Positions 18,089 to 27,059 are shown, counted from the first letter of the stretch. The stretch: DNA of 64,000 nucleotides from Magnetovibrio sp. (GCA_002722175.1 PBKU01000022.1:36396-100395), one strand, 5' to 3'. Program-made: numbers and translations. Notes: generated from the sequence alone by a model not told the origin.

Positions 18089-18240
18089 CGTTTCAACCTA
18101 AATATGTGAACCCATATTTTCTTTGTGTGTCCCAAAGTATATGATTTAAGATTAATACTTGGTTGTTTTAGAAAACTTGGATTCAGCTTCAAAGACTAAG
18201 TAAATTTCACTAAATTCGGATAGATAGCGGGATATAAAAA

Positions 18241-19212
18241 ATGGTTGACGTTGCTGGGTTGGTTTTGCCCTTTTTCGGCTTGATTCTGTTGGGTTATATT
18301 TTGGCAAAGCTTATAAGGCAGGGTAGAGAAGCCATGGGATGGCTTAATGTTTTCATTATATACTTGGCCCTACCCGCCCTGTTCTTCAAACTTCTTTCTA
18401 CCACCCCCGTCGCGGAACTGGTCAGTTGGAATTTCGTTTTAACAAATATTTTAGCAACCTTTACGGTTTTTCTTTCAGTTTTTTGCATTGCTAGGACTTT
18501 TCGACATTCAGGCACTGCGGAGGCAACAATACAGGGTCTTGGAGGGGCCTATGGAAATATCGGTTATATGGGGCCGGGGCTTGCTATTCTTGCCTTTGGA
18601 GAAGCAGCTGCAGTTCCAGTCGCGCTGGTTTTTTGTTTTGAAAATGTGATGCACTTCACAATTACGCCAGCCATGATGGCACTTTCAGGCAAAGAAAGAA
18701 AAACGGGTACGCAACTTATTTTTTCAGTTGCACGAAGTGTTGTTTTGCATCCATTTATTATTGCTACCGTTTTTGGCATTGGTGCAGCAGTTATTGAATT
18801 TGTTCCCCCTGTTCCAATTGAACGGCTTATGAGCTACCTCGCTCAAGCGGCTGCGCCCAGTGCATTATTTGCAATGGGTGTTACTTTAGGGGTAAGTTCG
18901 ATCAATAAGGTTCCAGTCGAGCTTTCGTATGTTGTTCCGTTCAAACTAATTTTTCATCCACTCGTAATGTATCTTTTTTTAAGTTTTATGGGCGATTTTG
19001 ATGAATTATGGGTATTTACAGCGGTACTTCTTGCAGCGCTGCCAACTGCTACTAATGTTTTTATCTTTGGCCAGCAATACGGGTTTTGGGTTGAGAATTC
19101 CTCAGCGTGCATTTTGGTTTCAACCATATTTTCTGTGCTAAGCGTATCGGTTCTACTTTTTCTTATTACCAATAACCTCGTCCCTGCCGATCTATTTCCT
19201 GATTCTGTTTGA
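18241..19212 (+). CDS. AEC-family (auxin efflux carrier type) transporter
   Basis: A 323-residue membrane protein with about ten helices in two repeats. The N-terminal VLPFFGLILLGYILAK and the GGAYGNIGYMGPGLA segment near residue 100 are characteristic of AEC carriers, which include malonate and other organic-acid transporters in bacteria. TNVFIFGQQYG near residue 275 is the matching motif of the second repeat. Substrate unknown. It stands alone. Confidence 0.85.
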   Translation: MVDVAGLVLPFFGLILLGYILAKLIRQGREAMGWLNVFIIYLALPALFFKLLSTTPVAELVSWNFVLTNILATFTVFLSVFCIARTFRHSGTAEATIQGLGGAYGNIGYMGPGLAILAFGEAAAVPVALVFCFENVMHFTITPAMMALSGKERKTGTQLIFSVARSVVLHPFIIATVFGIGAAVIEFVPPVPIERLMSYLAQAAAPSALFAMGVTLGVSSINKVPVELSYVVPFKLIFHPLVMYLFLSFMGDFDELWVFTAVLLAALPTATNVFIFGQQYGFWVENSSACILVSTIFSVLSVSVLLFLITNNLVPADLFPDSV

Positions 19213-19464
19213 CTGTTTTCGACGAACTACATCGGCAAATAAAAGGACGAAAACCGAATACTAGAAATTTCTTGACCTTTGTCGTATCTCCTTACCACGC
19301 TTCTGTGCGATGGTGAGCAAAAAAGGTCTTCTTTACATGCAACAAATCGAAAGATTAGATATAGTATAGGTCCTGGCAACATTGTGATTGTTGTATTTTC
19401 AGAAAATTGTACGTTTTTTATTTGCTTGAAGGCTCAGTTCTATTATCTATTGATAACATACTAT

Positions 19465-19485
19465 TAATGCAATAATATTGCATTA
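19465..19485. promoter_or_regulatory. Perfect 21-bp palindrome, candidate Zur box
   Basis: TAATGCAATA-A-TATTGCATTA is a perfect dyad, 76 bases before the ATG of the Fur-family gene. Its AT-rich form and spacing resemble Fur/Zur-class operators of alphaproteobacteria. Autoregulation is the likely role, but this is inferred from similarity and position. Confidence 0.6.
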
Positions 19486-19561
19486 GTTTATTTTTTTGGT
19501 TCAGAATGTGGCTGTCTATCGTGGATCATTTTTGATAAATTTAAACGTAAAATGTGAAGAG

Positions 19562-19993
19562 ATGATTACAAATTATAAATCAAGCGCGATAGAGCGCTGT
19601 TATGAGGGTAATTTTTCGCTTACACCGCAACGTCTGATGGTTCTTGAAGCCGTTTCTGAACAAGAAAAACCGATTTCAGCATACGATTTAAGGGCAAAAA
19701 TCAAGAAAATCGGTGCAGACCTTAATATAGCGACCATATATAGAATTTTGGATTTTTGGTGCAATTTAAGCCTCGTGCACCGAATTAGCGCAATAAATAA
19801 GTTCGTTCGGTGCACCGCCCCAGAAGAAAAACACATTCACGTCATTAACTGCTGCCAAAAATGCGAAGATCTAGTTGAAACATGTAATGAAGCCATGGGT
19901 CTCGATCTAGAACGCGGGACAGCTCAGCTAGGCTTAAGTCTAACCACAAATGGTCATATTGAGATTCCTGTGATTTGCTCCCGGTGCGGGTAA
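19562..19993 (+). CDS. Fur-family metal regulator, Zur-like
   Basis: A 143-residue repressor. The winged helix (LTPQRLMVLEAVSEQEKPISAYDLRAKI) is followed by NIATIYRILDF and a dimerisation domain. Two CxxC pairs, CQKC near residue 98 and CSRCG at the very end, form the structural zinc site typical of Fur-family proteins. The long C-terminal strand and the absence of Fur-type HHDH favour Zur. I start at the ATG at 19562 behind GAAGAG; a TTG 66 bases upstream has no ribosome site. It is followed after 7 bases by a His-tailed membrane protein. Confidence 0.82.
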   Translation: MITNYKSSAIERCYEGNFSLTPQRLMVLEAVSEQEKPISAYDLRAKIKKIGADLNIATIYRILDFWCNLSLVHRISAINKFVRCTAPEEKHIHVINCCQKCEDLVETCNEAMGLDLERGTAQLGLSLTTNGHIEIPVICSRCG

Positions 19994-20000
19994 CGAAATA

Positions 20001-20369
20001 ATGGAGCATGTTCTTGATTACTACCTATATGGCCAAAATAGCAATTTGCGGGGTTTTGTTTTTGGCTTTGTCCACGTTGGAATTATGTTGTTGGGGTATT
20101 ATTCGGGCTGGAGCATCAACCGATTTCTTAAACTTGTATCCAATGGCTATATTGCAGGCATATTGGGAGCAGGCTTATCGCATATAATTGCAGATCTAGT
20201 TGCTAGCTATTTAGACCCCCATGTAAGAAGCATGGTGGTTGGTATTGTGTTAGGTGGGATCATTCCGTTATTGTTCGTCCCACTTCTCGAGAAGTATGTC
20301 GTCAAAAGTCAACATCATATTGTTACCGGCGACCATGATGATGTTTCCAAAGACCTTAAGTCTCACTGA
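20001..20369 (+). CDS. Small membrane protein with histidine-rich tail, partner of Zur-like gene
   Basis: A 122-residue protein with about three hydrophobic segments (residues 17-35, 48-68 and 78-98). The soluble tail has SQHHIVTGDHDD and a final His. It starts 7 bases after the regulator stop and is almost certainly co-transcribed. A His/Asp-rich tail beside a metal regulator suggests metal binding or transport, but the family is not recognised and no ABC zinc genes accompany it here. Confidence 0.65.
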   Translation: MEHVLDYYLYGQNSNLRGFVFGFVHVGIMLLGYYSGWSINRFLKLVSNGYIAGILGAGLSHIIADLVASYLDPHVRSMVVGIVLGGIIPLLFVPLLEKYVVKSQHHIVTGDHDDVSKDLKSH

Positions 20370-20513
20370 GGGACATTATTTTCAATAACTGAGCAGCTAC
20401 ACTTTTAATAGCTCAGGTAAATTTTTCTGTGATACTTGATTTGCAAGTTCCGCATTACTATATCATTACCGCAGCTGATGCCATTTTCGGGTCAGTACTG
20501 TAAATTTTAATAG

Positions 20514-20567
20514 GAACTCTGCCATTGTGGGGAGTTTCGTTTCATATCGCTTAAAGGAGGATATGCT
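20514..20567 (+). promoter_or_regulatory. Candidate ROSE-type RNA thermometer before hsp20
   Basis: The leader just upstream of the Hsp20 start can fold into two hairpins. The last has stem CATATC (20543-20548) against GATATG (20560-20565) and encloses the ribosome site AGGAGG. Immediately 5-prime of that site is TCGCT, matching the UYGCU core of ROSE elements, which pairs with the ribosome site and melts on heating. An upstream stem pairs AACTC (20515-20519) with GAGTT (20532-20536). ROSE elements typically control ibp-type genes of alpha- and gammaproteobacteria. Confidence 0.7.
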
Positions 20568-21050
20568 ATGCCTACATATGATCTTTCCCCTATGTTTCGT
20601 TATTCTGTTGGTTTTGACCGGATGCAGCAGCTTATGGATGCTGCACTTTCACGCTCAGAAGCTACTACCTATCCGCCGTACAATATTGAGACGGATGGAG
20701 AAAACTCTTATCGTGTAAGTTTAGCGGTAGCGGGATTTAATAAGAAAGAGCTTGATATCTTCGTTGAAAACGAGACGCTGACCGTCACTGGTTCTAAGGC
20801 TGGTATCGACGATGCTGACAATTATTTGCATCATGGTATCGCCGGTCGAAATTTTAAGCTTCAGTTTAACTTAGCGGAGCATATAAAAATTATTGGAGCA
20901 AATCTTGAGAACGGGGTTCTCTCAATTGATTTGGAGCGTGAGCTTCCAGATGCATTGAAGCCACGGCAGATCAAGATTGGATCAAATCCCGTTAAATCTT
21001 TTGCAGAAAAAGCAAAGAAAATGATCAGTGTAGAACAGGAAGCTGCTTAA
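20568..21050 (+). CDS. Small heat-shock protein, Hsp20/IbpA family
   Basis: A 160-residue ATP-independent chaperone that holds unfolding proteins. The alpha-crystallin domain runs from about residue 38 (YPPYNIETDGENSYRVSLAVAGF) to 135, with the conserved GIAGRNF and NGVLSIDLE segments. The C-terminal anchor motif is modified (QIKIGS after KPRQ). The ribosome site AGGAGG lies inside a predicted thermosensing hairpin, so translation is probably heat-induced. Confidence 0.95.
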   Translation: MPTYDLSPMFRYSVGFDRMQQLMDAALSRSEATTYPPYNIETDGENSYRVSLAVAGFNKKELDIFVENETLTVTGSKAGIDDADNYLHHGIAGRNFKLQFNLAEHIKIIGANLENGVLSIDLERELPDALKPRQIKIGSNPVKSFAEKAKKMISVEQEAA

Positions 21051-21098
21051 AGCCAACTTTTACCTGACGATTTTCTCCAGCTACTTTTCTTATAGCGG

Positions 21099-21124
21099 TG
21101 TTGCACGAAGAGTTTCGTGCAACA
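21099..21124. terminator. Stem-loop between convergent genes
   Basis: An 11-bp perfect stem (TGTTGCACGAA, 21099-21109, against 21114-21124) with loop GAGT lies between hsp20 and the convergent small gene. It lacks a clear T-run on either side, so a terminator is likely from position rather than proven by form. Confidence 0.5.
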
Positions 21125-21191
21125 TCCTAGAAGTATGGTTCAATATTTACTAGTCTTAAATCGATAAGGAAGTTTAGCTTGGAAACACAGA

Positions 21192-21476
21192 CTAAAAAGA
21201 CATAAGGACTTCACCTGTTTCTGGTTTTACCGAGCTTCCATCAACAGCTCCTGCTTCAATCATTTTTCCAAAGGCCATTTTGGCAGTATCGGTTGCGGCG
21301 TCCATTGCTGCCTGGTCTGGGTATTTAGCAACTACGACGCAGTCACCGTTCCCGTATGAAACCATGTCGATAAATTCTGAATCGATATTTTCGAGCATAT
21401 CGCGCATTGATTCCCCTATTTCAGCCGCTTTTTCAACATCCAGTGCTTTAAATCGGGTGATTCGGTATACTGCCAC
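21192..21476 (-). CDS. Small ferredoxin-fold (dimeric alpha/beta barrel-like) protein
   Basis: A 94-residue protein whose pattern (YRITRFKALDVEKAAEIGESM, then FIDMVSYGNGDCVVVAKYPDQAAMDAA) resembles dimeric alpha/beta-barrel proteins such as antibiotic-biosynthesis-monooxygenase-like members. A catalytic role is unproven. I start at the GTG at 21476 because a GGAG-type ribosome site lies a few bases before it; the longer frame to 21662 has no such site. Confidence 0.7.
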   Translation of the reverse strand: MAVYRITRFKALDVEKAAEIGESMRDMLENIDSEFIDMVSYGNGDCVVVAKYPDQAAMDAATDTAKMAFGKMIEAGAVDGSSVKPETGEVLMSF

Positions 21477-21697
21477 TTTTTTCTCCTTTAGCTTATCTCT
21501 TAAATAGAATTTAAATGTCTCTCTACCATAATAGCGGGTTGTTGGTGTCAATGAAACTTTTCTATTTCTCAGGTTTCCTAATGATAGTCGAAAAAACAGG
21601 TCCAGAAGCTTCCACCAGTCAGTATTGCTTTGATTAGCGGACCTCGATACGGAAATAGACAATTACTGGTAGGTAGCCAACTCGAACTTTATGCGAT

Positions 21698-22693
21698 ATG
21701 TCTTTGTTTCTGAATATTCGCCTATACGAGAGACATAAACTGCAGAAAATTTATTCCGGCCATATGATCTTCAAGTTTGCTAACCAGCTTTATAATAATG
21801 CAGCAGTTCTTCTATGCCTTGCGACATTGGGGTTTGCCGGCAATACAATTGCAGGGAAATTAGCAGTTGGTGAGGTATCTCCGATGATGATCGTATTCCT
21901 AAGGTGGGCTATTGTTACATTATTATTACTTTCATTCCATTGGAAGAAGCTGCTCCGTGAAATCATGAAGATAAAAAAACGTCTTATTTGGATCTTATTG
22001 ATGGGGGGAGTCGGTCTGACCGGGTTTAACTCACTTTTCTATGTAGCAGCCCAATATACTTCATCCATAAACATTGGGATTATTCAATGTACGATGCCCG
22101 GATTTGTTGTTCTCGGGACGATTATTTTCCATAAGAGGGTTGTTTCAACAATTCAAGTCCTTGGGCTTTTTGTGACCATGCTGGCTGTAATCATAATAGT
22201 TGGTGAGGGAGAACTTGATACCATTTTATCCTTAACTGGAAATATCGGTGATCTGATCATGCTAGCGGGTTGCCTGTTCTACGCCGGATATAATATAGGT
22301 CTAGGAAATAGGCCTGCTTTAGACCCGCTGACTATGATGGCGTTTTTCTCATTTGCTGCCTTGATAACATCGGTCCCCATCCTGTTTATCGAGTTCTTGG
22401 TAGGTTCTTCTCAGTGGCCTACCGCTAATGGTTGGGGCATTGTTATTTATGTGGCTCTGATACCGGCATTCTTATCCCAAGTTTTTTTTATGCGTGGGGT
22501 AGATCTGATCGGCCCGGGTGAAGCAGGCTTGTATCATAATCTAGTTCCAATTTTCACGGCAGTCCTCGGTATAAGTATTCTGGGTGAGGTATTACATGTA
22601 TTTCACGTAGTATCTTTATTTCTCGTATTTGGAGGAATTTATGCCTTTAAGTCGGCAAAAAAATATAAGCGAGGTAAAATAATGGATACATGA
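21698..22693 (+). CDS. DMT-superfamily EamA transporter
   Basis: A 331-residue membrane protein with two EamA repeats and ten predicted helices. The first repeat shows NTIAGKLAVGEVSPMMIVFLRW near residue 50 and the second shows PALDPLTMMAFFSF. These carriers export or exchange amino acids and metabolites. The natural start may be the ATG at 21761 (MIFKFANQ), which gives a more usual N-terminus; neither start has a strong ribosome site. It is isolated from functional partners. Confidence 0.85.
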   Translation: MSLFLNIRLYERHKLQKIYSGHMIFKFANQLYNNAAVLLCLATLGFAGNTIAGKLAVGEVSPMMIVFLRWAIVTLLLLSFHWKKLLREIMKIKKRLIWILLMGGVGLTGFNSLFYVAAQYTSSINIGIIQCTMPGFVVLGTIIFHKRVVSTIQVLGLFVTMLAVIIIVGEGELDTILSLTGNIGDLIMLAGCLFYAGYNIGLGNRPALDPLTMMAFFSFAALITSVPILFIEFLVGSSQWPTANGWGIVIYVALIPAFLSQVFFMRGVDLIGPGEAGLYHNLVPIFTAVLGISILGEVLHVFHVVSLFLVFGGIYAFKSAKKYKRGKIMDT

Positions 22694-22840
22694 CCTTCGT
22701 TTTTGGAAGATTGGAAAAATCGTTATAACTATCGGCCAATTTTCTAAAGTGTCTGAATATCGGAGATTAACAATTTCGCAATAATAATCTGCTAATCTGA
22801 AAGGAATTCTAGATTCTGGTACATAAACCGAGGATCCCTA

Positions 22841-23020
22841 ATGCCTTCAACAAATTGCCCCCACTGTAATTCGACAGGTACTGTCATCGAAAATAATCGA
22901 ATACTCCCTTGTTCAGAATGCCATACGGGCTGGCAGAAGTTGTGCTTTGGCCTCCAGTATAAGTCAAAGTCTGATGACCCTTTTGATGAATTTGATATTA
23001 AGAAGCCGGTGACCCATTAG
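22841..23020 (+). CDS. Zinc-ribbon microprotein A
   Basis: A 59-residue protein with C-x2-C, 14 residues, C-x2-C (Cys 6, 9, 24 and 27) and a further Cys35, then an acidic tail. The ATG follows GAGG. Its stop (TAG) shares its last base with the GTG start of the next gene, whose four Cys have the same spacing. A zinc-binding ribbon is very likely; the role is unknown. Confidence 0.68.
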   Translation: MPSTNCPHCNSTGTVIENNRILPCSECHTGWQKLCFGLQYKSKSDDPFDEFDIKKPVTH

Positions 23021-23211
23021 TGCGGTGCTCAACTTGTAATACCAAGGGAATAATTGTCAAAGGGCACACAATACAACCTTGCCCCGATTGTCACGGGGGA
23101 CAACAACATTGTTGTGATGGCGAAGATACACTTTTCCCAGCTTATGGAAACTGCAGAAATACCAAAGATCAAGGATTTGCTCATAGTGAATCATTAGAGC
23201 CTTTTCCTTAA
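23020..23211 (+). CDS. Zinc-ribbon microprotein B
   Basis: A 63-residue protein beginning with the GTG that overlaps the stop of microprotein A. Cys 3, 6, 21 and 24 repeat the C-x2-C, 14 residues, C-x2-C spacing, followed by HGG and two more Cys. CN at the first knuckle and PCxxCH at the second are shared with A, so the two look like a tandem duplication. It ends 5 bases from the convergent BKACE gene. Confidence 0.65.
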   Translation: MRCSTCNTKGIIVKGHTIQPCPDCHGGQQHCCDGEDTLFPAYGNCRNTKDQGFAHSESLEPFP

Positions 23212-23216
23212 CTAAT

Positions 23217-24038
23217 TCATAAGCCTAGGAGTTCGCGTGCTTCCTGTGGTGTCGCGGGATGACGATCAAAATTTCCGGCAATATCGACTATCTTTTTAAC
23301 CAGCTCTGCATTGCTTACTGCAAGACGCTCTTTGTCAAATTTTACATTGTCTTCCATGCCAGTACGGCAGTGACCGCCTCGTTCAAGCGACCATTTATTA
23401 ACTTGGAATTGATGTCGAGCTATTCCGGCAGCAGTCCAGGTTGCTCCTGGTAAAATTTCTTTGAGTTCAGAAATTAAAAAATCTAGAAGAGATTCTTTTG
23501 CAGGTAGAGCATTTGGTATACCCATTACAAATTGGACATGTACTGGTGCCTTCAAAAGTTCGTGTTTGACGAGGTTTGCCGCGTTGTAAAGCATAGCTAC
23601 GTCAAAAACCTCAATTTCCGGTTTGATTTTTTTTTTCAACATTTGAGTTGCGAGTGATTCGACAAAGTCAGGGGGGTTTTCGTAGATGCCATTTGGAAAA
23701 TTTACAGAGCCGGTCGCGAGTGATGCCATGTCGGGTCCATAATGAAGCATCGCTCCACGCTTATTCTGGTCTCGCCCGCGTCCCCCCGTTGAAAACTGTA
23801 CGATCATACCAGGGCAGTACTTTTTGACACCTTCTTGTACAGCAGCAAACTTTTCGGGGTCGGAACTTGGGGACTCGTCTTTTTCACGAACATGAATATG
23901 GACGAGAGAGGCTCCTGCTTCATATGCCTCTTGAGTTGATTCAATTTGCTCTTCTGGAGTTACCGGTACAGCGGGGTTATCCTTCTTTTTTGGAAGCGCT
24001 CCAGTAATAGCAACTGTTATAATACAAGGTTTTGACAT
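23217..24038 (-). CDS. Beta-keto acid cleavage enzyme (BKACE, DUF849)
   Basis: A 273-residue TIM-barrel zinc enzyme. BKACE proteins condense a beta-keto acid with acetyl-CoA to give acetoacetate and a new acyl-CoA. The zinc motif HIHVR (near residue 48), the PTTP-type region changed to VTPEEQ, and the catalytic Glu region TGMEDN near residue 232 are visible. It is third in the BC-CT-BKACE operon, 14 bases after the carboxyltransferase. A carboxylase that makes a beta-keto acid feeding BKACE is a plausible sequence of steps. Confidence 0.9.
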   Translation of the reverse strand: MSKPCIITVAITGALPKKKDNPAVPVTPEEQIESTQEAYEAGASLVHIHVREKDESPSSDPEKFAAVQEGVKKYCPGMIVQFSTGGRGRDQNKRGAMLHYGPDMASLATGSVNFPNGIYENPPDFVESLATQMLKKKIKPEIEVFDVAMLYNAANLVKHELLKAPVHVQFVMGIPNALPAKESLLDFLISELKEILPGATWTAAGIARHQFQVNKWSLERGGHCRTGMEDNVKFDKERLAVSNAELVKKIVDIAGNFDRHPATPQEARELLGL

Positions 24039-24052
24039 AGTAGTTTTCCGGT

Positions 24053-25504
24053 CTAGTTATCGTTTTTAATGAAGTGAAAAGTTTTCACAGTTGGTCGTCT
24101 CGATAGTTCTTTTACGAGGGTCAAAAGTGGGGTTTCCATAATGGGATATTCGGTATCTATTGGGCCTGCCTTTTTTAATTCATTAAACAGTTGGTGATCG
24201 TAAAATGCTGCTAAAAGCAGGTCGTCATCTGAATTAAAGGGGCCTCTTTTTGACTTCAGTTCATTTAGTGCAGGTGGAACAAGCGCCCCAGGTCGTTTAG
24301 TGAGGGGTTTTTTTCCTCTAGATATTTTGTCATAGAGATTAGGGTCGATTTTTCCGGCAATCTCTCCGTATCCACCTCGCACATACCTTCGGATTTCGTC
24401 GGGGACCGTATCATAACGCTCCCGACCTTGATCTATAGCCATTACATTAAGGACGGACTGCGTTATGATAAATTGGGCAAACGGGCTTACCACAATTGGA
24501 TAACCAAGATCTGCCCGGACTTTCCCAGCTTCATGAAGAATATCGTCCATCCTACCTTGAAGGCCGACTGTCTCAAGCTGATAGTGCAGGTTTGAGATCA
24601 TACCGCCAGGAACTTGATGATGAAAATGAAACTCATCGTATTCTACTGGAGCTCCGGTTGGTTTGTCTTCGCTTTCTGCAATATAGCTTAGCCGTTCAGC
24701 TACCTGGTAAATCGGGGATAAATCAAAATCAACAGTGTAACCGCGCCTTCGACAGTTTTTTACAAATGATTCTGTTGCCGGATGGGATGCAGAATTAGAA
24801 AGTGTTGATGTTGCGGTGTGTACGACTTCTACGCCATGTTGAATTGACTGTAATGCAACATAGGGTGCTAAGCCGGATAAACAATGTGAGTGGAGCTGCA
24901 ACGGCAGATCACCAATAACAGATTTAATTGTCGGGACTAGAGTTGCTATCCGTTCGGGTACAATCAACCCGCTGGGGTCTTTAATAAATAGCGCATCGAT
25001 ACCCATACCCATTAATTCTTTTGCTTTTGCTGCGTAATAAGAATCAGTATGAACAGGGCTATCAGTGAAGACGATTCCAGGAACAACATAAATTCCATGC
25101 TTTTTTGCAGCTTTAATTGGAATTTTCAGGTTGCGGGTATCATTCAGCGCATCATATACCGTATGATAGAGCATTCCATTCGCAGCAAACCTTTCGGCAG
25201 CTAACTCGACAATGTCATCGGAAAAAAATTCAAAGGTAAAAAGGCTCTGACCACGGGTATGAATGATAAGGGGTGTCTTTTGAACCCAACTGTTCAGAAT
25301 ACGCATCCTTTCCCATGGATCTTCCTTAAGGTACCGAACACACACGTCAAATACCGCACCACCAACAAGGTCAATAGCTTCAAAGCCAGCCTCATCCAGC
25401 CTAGGTGCAATTTCTTTCATCATTGCAGTTGTCATTCGCGTTGCCCAGAGACACTGGTGTGCATCACGAATTGTGACATCAATTAACCGGACATTATGGC
25501 TCAT
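24053..25504 (-). CDS. Biotin-dependent carboxyltransferase subunit (pyruvate carboxylase B/OadA-like)
   Basis: A 483-residue HMGL-like TIM barrel plus PYC/OADA-conserved domain. It transfers carboxyl from carboxybiotin to an acceptor such as pyruvate. RDAHQCLWATRM near residue 11, the metal-site Lys in FIKDPSG and the His pair in LHSHCLSG are present. The usual HTHDTSG is changed to HSHCLSG and KDMAG to KDPSG, so the acceptor may differ from pyruvate. There is no C-terminal biotin domain; the carrier is a separate gene. The ATG at 25504 overlaps the upstream BC gene by 11 bases. Confidence 0.88.
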   Translation of the reverse strand: MSHNVRLIDVTIRDAHQCLWATRMTTAMMKEIAPRLDEAGFEAIDLVGGAVFDVCVRYLKEDPWERMRILNSWVQKTPLIIHTRGQSLFTFEFFSDDIVELAAERFAANGMLYHTVYDALNDTRNLKIPIKAAKKHGIYVVPGIVFTDSPVHTDSYYAAKAKELMGMGIDALFIKDPSGLIVPERIATLVPTIKSVIGDLPLQLHSHCLSGLAPYVALQSIQHGVEVVHTATSTLSNSASHPATESFVKNCRRRGYTVDFDLSPIYQVAERLSYIAESEDKPTGAPVEYDEFHFHHQVPGGMISNLHYQLETVGLQGRMDDILHEAGKVRADLGYPIVVSPFAQFIITQSVLNVMAIDQGRERYDTVPDEIRRYVRGGYGEIAGKIDPNLYDKISRGKKPLTKRPGALVPPALNELKSKRGPFNSDDDLLLAAFYDHQLFNELKKAGPIDTEYPIMETPLLTLVKELSRRPTVKTFHFIKNDN

Positions 25505-26876
25505 TGGCAGGTGCTCCATTCTCATTAAGTGACAACTCAGATTCGATCCATCTAGTATAGATTCGATTTTTGATAAAAGCATCATGCTGGAGCAACATTT
25601 TGTGAAATCCAATAGTTGTCTTTACACCTGTGCAATGAAAGCGCGAAAATGCGGTCCTGGCTTGATCAATGACGTCTTTACGTGTCTTCGCATAAATGAT
25701 TAGTTTTGCAATCATGGAGTCATAATATGGAGAAACAACAGCGTTTTCATGAATAGCGGTATCAATTCGAACCCCTTTTCCTTTAGGAGGATGCCAGGAT
25801 CTAACAACCCCTGGTGAGGGAGCAAAGTTGTTTTGCCAGTCCTCTGCATTGATTCGAAATTCAATTGCATGTCCAGACCAGGTAAGGAATTTTTTGAAGG
25901 GCGACAGGTCAGCTTTAGCAGCAATTCGAAACTGTGCTTCTACAAGATCGATATTATGGCAAAATTCCGTTACTGGGTGCTCAACCTGGATGCGTGTATT
26001 CATCTCGATAAAAAAGAAAGAATTTGTTCTGCTATCAAGGATAAATTCAATGGTGCCGGCCCCTTCGTATTTTATTCCTTTAGCTAAAGCCATTGCGGCA
26101 TCGAGTAGCTTGCTGCGCATTTTGTTATCTACGAGTGGAGACGGAGATTCTTCTATTAACTTCTGGTGCCGCCGTTGTACACTACAATCACGTTCCGCAA
26201 ATGCAATAGCGTTGCCTTTTCCGTCACCAAGTATTTGTACTTCAACGTGGCGGACATTCTGAAAGAACTTTTCAATATAAAGTGCACCATCTCCAAAAGA
26301 TGAGTAGGCTTCGCGCGAGGCTTCCTGGAATGCGTCTTTAAAAGTATTCTCATCACTGACAACACGCATTCCCTTTCCACCCCCACCTGCCCGTGCCTTT
26401 AGAAGTAACGGAAATCCGATCGCTTTGCTTCTCTTAAGCGCTTTGGCGTGGTCGAGATACACCTTCTCGGACCCAGGGACTACCGGAACGTTATGTTGAT
26501 GCGCTTTTTCCCGTGCCATTGCCTTGTCGCCCATCATTTTTATTGTTTCGGGGCTGGGTCCAATAAATTTTATTTTGTATTTCTTGCACTTGACTGCAAA
26601 ACTTGGGTTTTCCGAAAGAAACCCATACCCTGGGTAAACAGCGTCACAGTTTGTCCGTTGTGCCACATGAATTAATGCGTTTCCTTGAAGGTAACTTTCT
26701 GATGCTGCAGCGGGTCCGATGCAAAATGCCCTGTCCGACAACCATACGTGAGGTGAAGCAGCGTCAGGTTTGGAGTAAACGGCAACTGTTTCAATTCCTA
26801 GACGTTTGCATGTATGAGTTGCCCGGAGAGCAATTTCACCTCGATTAGCAATGAGTACACGCTTTAATTTTTTCAT
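25494..26876 (-). CDS. Biotin carboxylase subunit (AccC-like, ATP-grasp)
   Basis: A 460-residue ATP-dependent biotin carboxylase. The N-terminal RVLIANRGEIALR, the glycine-rich loop KARAGGGGKGMR, the RDCSVQRRHQK loop, and the catalytic EMNTRIQVEHPVTE are all intact. I start at the ATG at 26876 (MKKLKRVL), though a codon nine bases upstream is possible. It is the first gene of the BC-CT-BKACE operon and divergent from the BCCP-lar operon, with which it shares a 180-base control region. Confidence 0.93.
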   Translation of the reverse strand: MKKLKRVLIANRGEIALRATHTCKRLGIETVAVYSKPDAASPHVWLSDRAFCIGPAAASESYLQGNALIHVAQRTNCDAVYPGYGFLSENPSFAVKCKKYKIKFIGPSPETIKMMGDKAMAREKAHQHNVPVVPGSEKVYLDHAKALKRSKAIGFPLLLKARAGGGGKGMRVVSDENTFKDAFQEASREAYSSFGDGALYIEKFFQNVRHVEVQILGDGKGNAIAFAERDCSVQRRHQKLIEESPSPLVDNKMRSKLLDAAMALAKGIKYEGAGTIEFILDSRTNSFFFIEMNTRIQVEHPVTEFCHNIDLVEAQFRIAAKADLSPFKKFLTWSGHAIEFRINAEDWQNNFAPSPGVVRSWHPPKGKGVRIDTAIHENAVVSPYYDSMIAKLIIYAKTRKDVIDQARTAFSRFHCTGVKTTIGFHKMLLQHDAFIKNRIYTRWIESELSLNENGAPANEP

Positions 26877-27059
26877 GATGACCAATAAATCTTTATAAAC
26901 TATAATTAATCTTAGTCTCCCTACTCTTTATAAATCAAGCCAAGAGAGTTGATTCCATTACAATAATTATGCATAGTTTGACAGGGTTTGTGAATAGTGT
27001 GAGTGCACTGAACTTTCAGCCTGATGTCTAGTCGGCAATCTTTTTTGGAAGATCATGTT
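26877..27059. promoter_or_regulatory. Divergent promoter region of carboxylase and BCCP-lar operons
   Basis: This AT-rich gap must carry promoters for both operons. Since the carrier protein starts one operon and the two enzyme subunits start the other, shared regulation here would keep them balanced. No regulator gene or obvious long dyad is found. Confidence 0.4.

Noticed and set aside
19279..19467. Open frame of 62 codons before the Fur-family gene
   Set aside because: No ribosome site or family pattern, and it runs into the palindrome; it is better seen as control region.
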